From Rhynchopus sp. YZ270_cl-10 (Eukaryota; Euglenozoa; Diplonemea; Diplonemida; Diplonemidae): a stretch of 64,000 nt of DNA. A program made the position numbers and the translations under genes. Shown here in pieces: positions 53,402 through 63,680 of the stretch. Every line of letters begins with the position of its first letter. Within the stretch, counting starts at the first letter, position 1. The stretch covers positions 930,001-994,000 of the forward strand of contig OZ037839.1 in the NCBI GenBank assembly GCA_964035575.1, read 5' to 3'. The notes below the pieces were generated by a model. It was not told the origin of the DNA. It was given only the letters and a program-made list of their open reading frames with translations, and ran no database searches.

Positions 53402-54652
53402 ATGGGTTGTGGCGCTTCCAGTGCAAACTGGGAGAAGAAGTTTGCACAGCAGGACGGCGCGCGGCGGCGGAAGCGCGCTCCAGAGGCACCGGATGCAGTC
53501 CCACCATGCCAGGTGAAGCCAATCCCGGTAGTCAAGCTGCCAGGAAGCTTACCGGACGCCCCCTCGCTGTCTGCACCCACCATTCCTGAGGTAGAGTTGA
53601 GCTGCACCTTGCCTGATGTAAACCTGCCTGGTGTTGACATACCTGACGTACCTGATGTACCTGACATCCCTCACATCCCTGACGTGCCCACCTGCATGCC
53701 TCGCATCTTTGATGCATTCACCATCATCCTCGGACTTCTCGACATCACAACCAACATTGCTGTTCTGATCCGCTTTGGTCTCTCCATTTCCATTGGGTCA
53801 TTCGCATTCATCTTATCTGCCTGCGTGCTGTCTCTATCCCCTCACGTTCTCTCGGTGTATGAAGCTGTGAATGATGAGGGCGAGGTTCAGGAGATGCAGT
53901 TCTCGTGGTATTTGGTTTTATTGAATCAGGTGCATCTGAGGACAGCGTATCAGGCTGTGTATAAGAGGGTGAAGGGTGTGGAGGTAGAGGCGGCGAGGGT
54001 GAAGAGCTTGCAGATTAAAATGATATTTGCGTATGCAGTGGCGCTGCCGCAGGCAGTGTTGCAGGCAGCGCAGATGGTGGCGAAAGCGGTGGATGCAGAT
54101 TTTCTGATGATTGCTTCCGTTGCGTTAGCCCTGCTCGCCGTAGGGGATGCATTAGGGGAGCTTACCCTGCGTGCCAACGATACAAACACAATGCACCTCC
54201 TGCACGTCCTCTTCTTCGCCCCAGTCATTGCAGCTACGGCGTTGGGTTATGCTTACCTGGTTGCTGTCTCACCACTCGCAGGGGGGATATGTTTTGGAGT
54301 AGACGTGGTGTTCAGTTTAGTGTTTGTGATGATTTTTGGTAGACTCTTTCCTGATTTTGTTGCAAGCACAAAGCCGTTGACGACCTTGGCCGATACAGCG
54401 TTGTATAGTATAGGGTTCGTGGATCTCAACTTCCCGACACCCATACCAGATGTGTTTTTCGCGTTGAAGACCTTGGTGCTGACGGTGCTGCCGTTGCACG
54501 TGCCGCTCATGCTTGGTGTGGACAGTGAGGAGGACACTGAGGTGTATTGGAGGGTTCTTCCCGTGGTGGCGGGGTGCTGGGGGGTAGCGTTCGTGACCTT
54601 CATCTTGACGCGGGTATTCAAAATGAAACACAAAAGGCAGCTAAACCGTTGA
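53402..54652 (+). CDS. Multi-pass membrane protein, XK-related-like
   Basis: A 416-residue open frame starting MGCGASSANWEKKF. Gly2 with Ser6 fits N-myristoylation, and Cys3 fits palmitoylation, so the N-terminus is probably membrane-anchored in the cytoplasm. Residues of about 35-98 are Pro-rich, with a repeated D-V/I-P motif (LPGVDIPDVPDVPDIPHIPD). At least seven hydrophobic segments follow: about 103-125, 130-148, 165-180, 213-245, 265-285, 288-310 and 365-405. The stretch AYAVALPQAVLQAAQMVA, together with WYLVLLNQVHLRTAYQAVYK, resembles the ExxPQxxLQ and preceding regions of XK-related (XKR) proteins, some of which act in phospholipid scrambling. The match is by motif only. A caspase-type regulatory site was not sought. 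The end is basic (KMKHKRQLNR). It is a single-copy gene between repeats. Confidence 0.75.
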   Translation: MGCGASSANWEKKFAQQDGARRRKRAPEAPDAVPPCQVKPIPVVKLPGSLPDAPSLSAPTIPEVELSCTLPDVNLPGVDIPDVPDVPDIPHIPDVPTCMPRIFDAFTIILGLLDITTNIAVLIRFGLSISIGSFAFILSACVLSLSPHVLSVYEAVNDEGEVQEMQFSWYLVLLNQVHLRTAYQAVYKRVKGVEVEAARVKSLQIKMIFAYAVALPQAVLQAAQMVAKAVDADFLMIASVALALLAVGDALGELTLRANDTNTMHLLHVLFFAPVIAATALGYAYLVAVSPLAGGICFGVDVVFSLVFVMIFGRLFPDFVASTKPLTTLADTALYSIGFVDLNFPTPIPDVFFALKTLVLTVLPLHVPLMLGVDSEEDTEVYWRVLPVVAGCWGVAFVTFILTRVFKMKHKRQLNR

Positions 54653-55490
54653 CATAAGGTGTTGGGGTTGTGCCCCCAAATCCCAAACCACTACTCGCAT
54701 GCTCGAAACAGCATCAGCCCCCAAACCCCGTTGTGCAAAAAGCCGTGCAGCTGAATGATGTGCGGTACGATTGCGATCGAAGATGGACCAAGACTAAGCA
54801 ATTAGGTTTCATCGTACAAACTTTTCTTTCCCCCTTATGTTTGAGGACATCTTTTTTTGCCCTCCGTGAAGGAGTGTTTTTTGAGTGTTTTCTTTGCATC
54901 GGACAGTGTTTCAAAGCTGTTCTCTTGTGAATACTGTTGCCCGCAGGTTGGCGAGCTACGATACCTGAAACACATTCGGTGTTCCGCTGTTGTTTATTCT
55001 TTGCAAGTTGTGAGCTGCATGACCGGAGTCGGTCCTAGCCCATGGGGCGGCCCCTTTGGTTGTGTTATGCTCCTGGTGTGAAGCGCCCGTCCTAGCCAGG
55101 GTGTGGTAAATCTCAGGAGTGCCTTTTAAACGTCCTGTCTGCCATTTCGGTTGATACAAATTATCGTGCTTCAAAAATGTTATTGGTTCAGAATAAATGT
55201 GGATCTTGTTCTGGACCAACGCTTTTCAAAGCACAGTACAAAGAGAGATCATTAACCGAATGCAACGTGCTACTTTGGGGGGTTCTTTGGGGAGTTAATG
55301 TTCAGCCTTTTTCAAGCTTTTGTGCGTCTATTTTCATTTTGGTGAACTTCTCCCCTCTTTATCCCACAGAGTTCTCCTTTGCCAACCCCGAGTCTCTCGA
55401 GCATGTTGTCCCCCCATTTTGTTGTATCTTGCCTCCCTCCTCGTCCTTCTCAACACCACCCCACAACAGAGCAACACGTCACTCGAAACA
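54653..55490. other. LRR upstream region, tandem unit 1
   Basis: From 54773 (GCGATCGAAGATGGACC) this begins a unit that is repeated from 56582, an offset of about 1809 bp. It contains the family pyrimidine tract ending ACAACAG, about 25 bp before the LRR start. No separate gene is seen. Confidence 0.7.
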
Positions 55491-56528
55491 ATGGAACTGT
55501 GTGTGCAGGGATATGATGAAAACAAATTCGTGATTGAGGTGGGTGAGAACGACACAACGGAGACGATGCGGCAGAAGGTGGCGTCTGCAACAGGGTTGTG
55601 CGAAGACAGCTTCCGCATGGGCTTCGGAGGGAAGGAGGAAGGAGAGGACATCACAGAACTGAGTGCTGGAGACACAGTCGTGTTGACGAAGTCGACGAAG
55701 TACGCATCTGTTAAGAAACTTCGTGCCTTGGGTGAGACAGACATTTCCGAAGCGAGGTTGGCGACTGTGAAGGATCCTGAGGTGGCTTCTCTGCTTCTTC
55801 AGGCGGAGGTTGCGACTGTTATTCCGAACTACTTCTTGGCGCAAGCATCATTTACGAGACTTGATCTCTCTGCTGTGTCTGGTGTGACACGAATTAAGGA
55901 CGGCTTCCTCTACAGTTGTAGGTCGGTGGAAACTGTTGACTTGTCGGGATTGTGCAACGTTACGCACATCGGGGACTACTGTCTCTCTTCCTGCACATCG
56001 TTGACAAGCCTTGACGTGTCAGGGTTCACTGGTGTGACGGTGATAGGGAAGTCGTTCCTAGGAGGAACTGGCGTCACAAATCTTGACTTATCCCATATGA
56101 CGAGTGTGGCGGAGGTTGGTGCAAATTTTCTTTCCCAATGCGAGTCGTTGGACAGTCTTGACATCTCAGGATGGCGCAGCATCACACACATTGAGGACGG
56201 CTGGATGCAAGAGTGCTCCGCGTTGACAACAGCACACTTCTCAGGAATGAGCAATGTTAGTCGGATTGGTAGATATTTCCTGCAGGATTGCACATCCTTG
56301 ACGATACTGGACATGTCAGGTTTTGACAGGGACACAGAGATCCAGGACGACTTCCTGCTCAACTGCAACGCACTCATAAGAGTCGTCTTGCCAGGCAACA
56401 TCGACATTGACGAGATGTTGTCTCTCCCGAATGGAGACCCTAGAATGAGCAACTACAAGGAGGCCTTCTATGTACGTGTGCGTGAGATTTACGCAAGGTT
56501 ACGGAATAGTTCGAAGATGTGCGGATAG
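55491..56528 (+). pseudogene. Ubl-like + LRR gene, frameshifted and 3'-truncated (copy 5)
   Basis: From the ATG at 55491 (MELCVQGYDENKFVIEVG), 345 codons. The ubiquitin-like segment, linker (with a variant TKSTKYASVKKLRALGE), about 7 LRRs and the PGNIDIDEMLSLPNGDPRMS block are present. At about 56500 siblings read AGGTTTACGGAACAG while this copy reads AGGTTACGGAATAG. The loss of one T shifts the frame and brings an early stop after YARLRNSSKMCG. The original frame continues for about 20 codons beyond the shift and is then cut at about 56580, where the next tandem unit starts. It is a member broken by the tandem duplication junction and a small indel. Confidence 0.85.
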
Positions 56529-57307
56529 AAGCTTTTGAGGCAGTACGAACAGACGTGTCTGGAAGTGCAAGACAATGCATCGCGATCGAAGGTGGACCAA
56601 GACTAAGCAATTAGGTTTCATCTTACAAAATTCTTTCCCCCTTATGTTTGAGGCCTCCCCTCAGAGAACTTTTTTTGCCCTCCGGGAAGGAGTGTTTTTT
56701 GAGTGTTTTCTTTGCATCGGGAAGTGTTTCAAAGCTGTTCTCTTGCGAATACTGTTGCCCGCAGGTTGGCGAGCTACGATACCTGAAACACATTCGGTGT
56801 TCCGCTGTTGTTTATTCTTTGCCAGTTGTGAGCTGCATGACCGGAGTCGGTCCTCGCCCATGGGGTGGCCCCTTTGTTGTGGTATGCTCCTGGTGTGAAG
56901 CGCCCGTCCTAGCCAGGGTGTGATAAATCTCAGGAGTGCCTTTTAAACGTCCTGTCTGCCATTTCGGTTGATACAAATTATCGTGCTTCAAAAATGTTAT
57001 TGGTTCAGAATAAATGTGCCCCTTTTTCTGGACCAACGCTTTTCAAAGCACAGTACAAAGAGAGATCATTAACCGAATGCAACGTGCTACTTTGGGGGGT
57101 TCTTTGGGGAGTTAATGTTCAGCCTTTTTCAAGCTTTTGTGCGTCTATTTTCATTTTGGTGAACTTCTCCCCTCTTTATCCCACAGAGTTCTCCTTTGCC
57201 AACCCCGAGTCTCTCGAGCATGTTGTCCCCCCGTTTTGTTGTATGTTGCCTCCCTCCTCGTCCTTCTCAACACCACCCCACAACAGAGCAACACGTCACT
57301 CGAAACA
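56529..57307. other. LRR upstream region, tandem unit 2
   Basis: A near-identical copy of 54773-55490, with small indels such as the extra CTCCCCTCAGAG near 56655. The junction with the truncated LRR copy 5 lies at about 56580. Confidence 0.75.
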
Positions 57308-58798
57308 ATGGAACTGTGTGTGCAAGGATATCATGACAACAAATTCGTGATTGAGGTGGGTGAGAACGACACAACGGAGACGATGCGGCAGAAGGTGGCG
57401 TCTGCAACAGGGTTGTGCGAAGACAGCTTCCGCATGGGCTTCGGAGGGAAGGAGGAAGGAGAGGACATCACAGAACTGAGTGCTGGAGACACAGTCGTGT
57501 TGACGAAAACTACCAAGTACCAATCTGTTGAGGAACTTCGTGCCTTGGGTGAGACAGACATTTCCGAAGCGAGGTTGGCGACTGTGAGGGATCCTGAGGT
57601 GGCTTCTCTGCTTCTTCAGGCGGAGGTTGCGACTGTTATTCCTGACCGGTTCTTGAGCGATGCATCGTTTACGAGACTTGATCTCTCTGCTGTGTCTGGT
57701 GTGACACGAATTAAGGACGGCTTCCTCTCCGGGTGTGCGTCGGTGGAAACTGTTGACTTGTCGGGATTGTGCAACGTTACGCACATCGGGTATGGCTGTC
57801 TCTCTTACTGCACATCGTTGACAAGCCTTGACGTGTCAGGGTTCACTGGTGTGACGGTGATAGGGGAGTCGTTCCTCCAAGGAAGTGGCGTCACAAAGCT
57901 TGACTTATCCCATATGACGAGTGTGACGAAGGTTGGTACATACTTTCTTTTCAACTGCGAGTCGTTGAAAAGGATTGACATCTCAGGATGGCGCAGAATC
58001 ACGCACATTGAGGACCACTTCCTCATGAGCTGCACCTCGTTGGCAAGCATTGATTTGTCAGCTTTTTGCAGTGTCACGAAGATCGGATCCAAGCTTTTCT
58101 TCAACTGCAAGTCGTTGACCACCATCAGCTTTTCAGGGATGACAAATGTGACGGAAATTGGGAACGATTTTTGTGCGTACTGCACCTCGTTGGAAACGAT
58201 TGACTTGACAGCACTACACAAAGTTGTGAAGGTGGGTAACGGCTTTCTCTGGGGCTGCACTTCGCTGGGAATCATCGACCTTTCAGCTTTGGGCAGCATC
58301 ACACACATTGAGGACTGCTGGATGCAAGAGTGTTCCGCGTTGACAACAGCAGACTTCTCAGGAATGAGCAATGTTCGGCGGATTGATGCTAATTTCCTGC
58401 AAGAGTGCACATCCTTGACCACGCTGGACATGTCAGGTTTTGGCAGGGACACAGAGATCCATCATGACATACTGTTCAACTGCAACGCACTCACAACAGT
58501 CGTCTTGCCAGGCAACATCGACATTGACGAGATGTTGTCTCTCCCGAATGGAGACCCTAGAATGAGCAACTACAAGGAGGCCTTCTATGTACGTGTGCGT
58601 GAGATTTACGCAAGGTTTACGGAACAGTTCGAAGATGTGCGGATAGAAGCTTTTGAGGCAGTACGAACAGACGTGTCTGGAAGTGCAAGACAATGTATTG
58701 CATTGAAAGCAGGACAAGAGAGGGAAGGGATTGATGCAAGCACAAGAGGACAAAAAAGAGGAACAAAAAGAGGATTTGGAGAGTTGGGGGCAGCATAA
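57308..58798 (+). CDS. Ubl-like + BspA-type LRR protein (copy 6)
   Basis: A 496-residue open frame from the ATG at 57308 (MELCVQGYHDNKFVIEVG). It contains the ubiquitin-like segment, the linker (ALGETDISEARLATVRDPEV), about 12 LRRs, the PGNIDIDEMLSLPNGDPRMS block, the REIYARFTEQFEDVRIEAFE segment and a complete charged tail (RGQKRGTKRGFGELGAA). It is close to copy 4, but lacks one internal repeat pair and has replacements clustered at the variable positions between FL and C (for example LFFNCKSL, FCAYCTSL). The structural LRR positions are conserved. This pattern suggests that the concave or variable surface is where change is tolerated or selected. It is upstream of and co-oriented with the second eEF2-like gene. 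Confidence 0.9.
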   Translation: MELCVQGYHDNKFVIEVGENDTTETMRQKVASATGLCEDSFRMGFGGKEEGEDITELSAGDTVVLTKTTKYQSVEELRALGETDISEARLATVRDPEVASLLLQAEVATVIPDRFLSDASFTRLDLSAVSGVTRIKDGFLSGCASVETVDLSGLCNVTHIGYGCLSYCTSLTSLDVSGFTGVTVIGESFLQGSGVTKLDLSHMTSVTKVGTYFLFNCESLKRIDISGWRRITHIEDHFLMSCTSLASIDLSAFCSVTKIGSKLFFNCKSLTTISFSGMTNVTEIGNDFCAYCTSLETIDLTALHKVVKVGNGFLWGCTSLGIIDLSALGSITHIEDCWMQECSALTTADFSGMSNVRRIDANFLQECTSLTTLDMSGFGRDTEIHHDILFNCNALTTVVLPGNIDIDEMLSLPNGDPRMSNYKEAFYVRVREIYARFTEQFEDVRIEAFEAVRTDVSGSARQCIALKAGQEREGIDASTRGQKRGTKRGFGELGAA

Positions 58799-59458
58799 AC
58801 AGGCGCAGGACAAGCTGGATGAACAGAGGGGTTTGGGGGTTTGTGTGAAGAACACTTCGGTGAACGTATTGAACTGCATTTTTGGGTACACTTTTGAGAG
58901 CTGGGGTAAAATGTTTGGCAGGTTTGGTGCACAACTCTGACAAACTGGAGTGTCCCCACCACTTTTTATGAACAACCTGTCAGCCCAAAGTCTTTTCCAC
59001 TCCACATATGTGTCAGGCTGGGGATGAGTGAAAAACAAACGAGAAAGCTATTTTATTGTATCCTGCCTCCCTCCTCCTCCTTCTCAACCCCTCCCCCGCT
59101 ACTGAGTAAAACAAAAGCCTTTAGTGCCACACCCCTTCTCTTGCTCGCTTATCAGTGCTGCTCTCGTTGCAATGAAGATAACAACAACAGTCCTTCACGG
59201 TAACGAGTTTGTAACAACTCACCTCACGAATGCAGATGGATGGTACACAAGCGACCCATAGCCAGACGTGCTCCTTTATTAAAAAGCCACACAACACACA
59301 CCTTGGATCACTGTACAGTCACTCTACTCTACCACGTCAGTGGTCCATGCTACGTGAGGCACATCCCTCTTGCATTTTCTGTGACCAAGCACGGTGATGC
59401 GAACATCCTTACCCTTATCCTTTTCTTCAGAGTCGAAGGGTCTTTGTGTGGGGGAAAT

Positions 59459-62400
59459 ATGCCAGAAATGAGTGCCGCAGATGTGCAGTCTTTGTTGGAA
59501 TGTCCCGATCGCAGTCGTCATATGTATGTCCTCGGGTTTCCTGGGTGTACTGCAGCAGTGGCGTAACAGTGGTCCAAAAATATGTTGGCGGCCAAATAGG
59601 TTTGGCGGATTTTGGAGATTTTTGGGTACTCGGGGAGGGGGGGTTCGATGGCATGGCAGCAGACGAACTGCCCTCCAGTTGGGTTAGGGTGGTGTGGTGT
59701 TCTGCTTTGCTTCTCTCTTACCTTAAGAATTCCACATACACCCCCTTCCCCTTCCCTTGCTTGGCAGTTGTTTCCTGGGCGATGTTGGCCACGGACGGAG
59801 CACCCTTGCCAAATGCCTTGCCGCAGAATATTCAATTACGGAGCCACGTGGTCGTATAATTGACCGTCGCTGTGACTCGCGAGACGTATGCTGCTCAAAA
59901 AGAAAATAAATAATAAAAAAAAAAAAGTTGCGGACCCCGATCTACTGCTCAATGCACCAAAAAGTACGCTGTCACCCTCTCAACGCAATGCCTTTTTCCG
60001 GCAAAAAAGCATAACAAAAGCCAACAGAGAGAACCCAATCAATTTTATTGTTGAAAACCGCTTGTCCTCATCACCCACCCCACCCCCACCCCCTCAGCGC
60101 TACGACCAGCCGTCACCCAGCGTCGGTCTGCATTACGATGATGGGGAGGGGTTCTTGGTTAATGTGATTGGGTTGTGTGAGGAGGACGTGGCACATGGTG
60201 TGCACACCACGCTGCGCATATGCGACGGCGCTGTTATTGTCGTGAGCGTGGGTGATGGGGACAGCACCTCAAACCACACCCCCTCATGCGAAGCTGTCTC
60301 CACAGACAGGCTCCCAGGCGACGCCCTCCCCACACAGACCGCGACACTCCTGCGCAGTGCCCTCGCACTCCGCATCCGCCCCTTGCTTATGCTCAACAAA
60401 CTTGATGTCCCCCTCGCCTCTGGCACCCCTGAAGCCACCTACCAGCGCTGTCTTAGGACCATTGCCTCCACCAATGACGTCACCTCACTCTACAATGATG
60501 ATGCCCATACCGAACTCCATCCGTCCCTCGGTAACGTCGTTTTTGGGTCGGGTCTCGGGTCTTGGTCGTTTACGCTGAAAGATTTTGTGGGATTGTATTC
60601 TAAGAAATTGGAGATGAATGAAAGCAAACTTCTGAACCGGATTTGGGGGGATCATTTCTATGATGCTAAGACGAAGAGGTGGGGGGAGGATTCGGGGAGC
60701 GGGGAGAGGGGGTTTTGTCAGTTCTGTTTGGAGCCGTTGTGGGGGTTGGCGGAGGCGGTGTTGAATGGGAAGGAGGAGAAGCTGGCACGGATGCTGCGCA
60801 GTCTGAAGATCACTGTGAACAGGACACAACGTGACCTGACCCCGTCACGCCGTCTTCAAGCCATTCTCAAGAAACTGCTGCCTTCCAAACAGCTCCTCCA
60901 CGCTGTTGTCACTGCCCTCCCCTCCCCCCTTGAGGCTCAGACCTACCGCACACCCCTGCTCTACGACGACAGCACCATTGACATCCACGACCCCGGATAC
61001 CTCGGTGTCAGCCACTGCAGTCCCACCGCACCTCTCACCCTCTTCATCGCATCTGTTGTCCCATATGACGGACGTCTCTTCGCATTTGGCAGAGTATTTT
61101 CCGGAACAGTCTCCCGCGGGGAAAAGCTTCGCGCCGGAAGAGACCATATCAAGCAAGGAAGCATGGTGGCGGTGTTTGGAAAATGGCATCATCCGGTGGG
61201 GAGGTTGGTTTGTGGGAACCTTTGTGCATTGGATCTGAATGTGAAGGTGGGGGCAACGGTGTCGGATGGGGTGGTGTGTCCGTTGAAGAGCGATGTAGGG
61301 GGTGTCAGTGTGGTGCAGGCTGAGGTTGTGTGTGAGGTTCAGGATCTTCCACGTTTGGTTTATGCACTGAAGAAGGCGGCGAGTTGTGAACATACTGCCG
61401 ACATTGCAGTATCGGAAGCGGGTGTTCACATGGTTGCCGGTTCTACAGAAGATGCGGTACTTCACTGCCTGGCGCGTCTTCGCAGTGCAGACTACAAAGC
61501 ACCGTGCTTTACAGTCTCCGATATTTCCATCCGACTTCGCGAAACCATCACCGAAGCAAGCAACCGTCAATGCACCGCAATGTCACCCAACAGACACAAC
61601 GTATTGTACTGCAAAGGCTTTCCTCTACCAGACGCTGTCTGCACACAGATTGAAGAGGGGACATACAAAACACCGGTATGGTGCTTTGGGCCGGCCGGAG
61701 GGCCGAATGTTGTGGTCGATGTTACGAAGGGTGTGCAATATATGCAGGAGCTGAAAGACTCAGTTGGGGCGGCGTGGACGTGGCTGACGGGGGAGGGTGT
61801 GTTGTGTGGGGAGGTGATGAGAGGGGTGCGGGTGGACATCGAGCATGCGACGTTGCACGCAGATGCTATCCACCGTGGTGCAGGACAGATCATTCCCACC
61901 ATGCGGGGTGCAGCGCGTGCCTGCATTCTCACGGCAGCGCCGCGGTTGATGGTGCCGATCTTCCGTCTGGATGTGACCACCACACTCACATCAATCGACT
62001 CCGTCTACACAACTCTGCAACAACGAAGATGCACGGTCCTTGGAGAGAGCACCCGCGGTACTATGTTCAATGTATGAATCAAAGGGCTGAGGTTGGGGGT
62101 TTTTTGTATTTTTACTTTTTGGAGTGGGGTACACGTTACCAGTCTGTCTTTTCGTGGATAAAGTTTTCTTCAGTCGTCTCATGAAATGAAGGAGGAAATA
62201 CAAACAAAGCATTTTGAACAGACTTTGCGGTTCTGGGGACGAACCGCGCTGCAGAGCCACTCCTCACCAAACAGGTGTGCGTTTCACCACAAACCTTGGG
62301 GTTTTTGTGTGATGAGTGTTAAGTTTCTATTTCCCCCTTTTTTTTGATAAATAGTTAGAACAGCACTGCCACCTGTGCAAGATGCACTTTATAGAGCGAG

Positions 62401-62969
62401 TCTAGATATCTTTCTTTCTACCCTTCTCCCTGCAGGTCCGTGCACACCTTCCTGCAACAGAGTCCATCGGGCTTTCTGCGGAGCTTCGCAACAAAACTGG
62501 GGGACAGGTATGGCACGATCCAGGAGCGCAAATAATATATGTTGCTTTTTGTTTCAAATATCAGGCCCCCGGCAATAAGAAGCAGACAACCACGTACGGT
62601 GCACCTCCCCTTTTGCAGTTTAGAAGTTTACAGTCACTACATTCACTATTTCAGTGGGGGGAAAAGAAGAGCGGTAAAGCTTTTCATCAGCACTATCTGG
62701 CTTTGTGTACAGCCACCATTGTCTCCTGCACGCAGGAGGGTTTTTGCACTTTACACTTCTGTTTTTCCTCCTTTCCCCCTCCCCTCCCACAACCTGCTCC
62801 CTTGCTACAGGCGGTGCAGAGCAGTGTCTTTGATCATTGGGCGTTGTACCCGGGTGACCCGCTTGCTCTTGAGACACCGGCAGCGGACATGGTACGTCAG
62901 ATACGCGTGCGCAATGGCCTTCCAGAGACACTGGAAAGCTTCCACGACGCACGAACATGTGTGCTGTAG
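59459..62969 (+). CDS. eEF2 paralogue with degenerate GTPase motifs (arm B)
   Basis: Exons 59459-59523, 59768-59885, 60098-62071, 62436-62507 and 62811-62969 give 795 residues. All exon lengths equal those of the arm A copy, and the sampled predicted protein segments are identical. Introns are 244, 212, 364 and 303 bp, against 240, 212, 386 and 313 bp in arm A. Donors are GTATGT, GTATGC, GTATGA and GTATGG, and acceptors GGCAG, CTCAG, TGCAG and TACAG. The same motif state is found: GDVGHGRST (Lys to Arg), no DxxG, NKLD present, diphthamide loop LHADAIHRGAGQIIPT present. A pyrimidine tract ending TTCTTCAG lies 29 bp before the start. An in-frame ATG at 59240 would lengthen the N-terminus, but it reads across that tract. 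Two intact copies with diverged introns suggest selection or gene conversion on the exons. Confidence 0.9.
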
Positions 62970-63002
62970 AGAGGGGGTGCACACAAGCCTTGCTGTTGGT
63001 CG

Positions 63003-63266
63003 TTGGGGTGGGGGTGGTTGCAGGCGTTCGGGTCCACTACTGCTCTGTATGGTGAGTTGCTGAGGCGAGCAGTGTCACTTCCATCGGGTAATTGTCTTTA
63101 TGGCGTCGAGTGGACAGTGCTTGACTTGCCTGGGTTGGAAGGGGTGGTGCCTGTTGGACATTGGTTGCTTTCGCACTGCAGCGTGTTGACACGACCGGAC
63201 GTATCTACGTGGTACGGTGTCAGAGGTTGGGAAAGGCTTCCTCAAGCTGCATCGCGTTGGAAATAA
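63003..63266 (+). pseudogene. LRR relic downstream of the eEF2-like gene (arm B)
   Basis: The mirror of 42837-43100, with the same predicted peptide (VLDLPGLEGVVPVGHWLLSH). Nearby, 63370-63400 (RRIDSWFLSHCTT) also keeps the FLxxC spacing. Both arms carry the same decayed state, so the decay predates the duplication. Confidence 0.6.
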
Positions 63267-63626
63267 TTGAATAGAATTGTCACTGTTTTGGCGGTGTTGG
63301 TGATATGCGGGAGTGGTGTCCTTCGTGCACAGGGTTGACGTCCCTCTATTGCCATCACTTCGCAGTGCCAGACGTATTGATAGCTGGTTCCTTTCGCACT
63401 GCACGACTAGCTTTGGAGACAACAGCCTCTCGGGCACACCGCTGACGCACCCTGGAAGCGAACAACAAACAATCTTAGTTTTTCTCCTCCCACTTTGCAG
63501 TCTTTTTAGCAAACAAAAATTAAAGAGTCTCTCGAGCATGTTGTCCCCCCATTTTGTTGTATCTTGCCTCCCTCCTCCTCCTTCTCAACACTCACCCCAC
63601 AACAGAGCAACACTTCACTCGAAACA

Positions 63627-63680
63627 ATGGAACTGTGTGTGCAGGGATATGATGAAAACAAATTCGTGATAAAGGGTTAA
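63627..63680 (+). pseudogene. Truncated Ubl-LRR gene start (copy 7)
   Basis: The family start MELCVQGYDENKFVI is present with its upstream pyrimidine tract, but after 15 codons the sequence changes and stops within two codons. This marks the outer breakpoint of the inverted duplication. Confidence 0.85.

Larger units (their letters stand above)
59045..63670. repeat. Right arm of the 4.6-kb inverted duplication
   Basis: The inverted counterpart of 42477-47075. Its outer end cuts the LRR gene after 15 family codons at about 63670. Its inner end lies in the pyrimidine-rich LRR upstream motif near 59060. Confidence 0.9.

Noticed and set aside
55334-57784. Long minus-strand frames over LRR copies 5 and 6, repeated in all LRR copies
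   Set aside because: They recur wherever the LRR genes recur because the DNA is conserved, and show no protein features. They are antisense shadows.
35152-58798. Bacterial origin of the BspA-type LRR genes by recent transfer
   Set aside because: The family is expanded, shares its head design with eukaryotic-style WD40 genes and sits among intron-bearing genes. Such LRRs are common in protists.
59240-59458. Upstream in-frame ATG giving the eEF2-like protein 73 more residues
   Set aside because: The extension crosses a pyrimidine tract ending in AG and has no similarity to eEF2 N-termini. The ATG at 59459 aligns with the normal eEF2 start.
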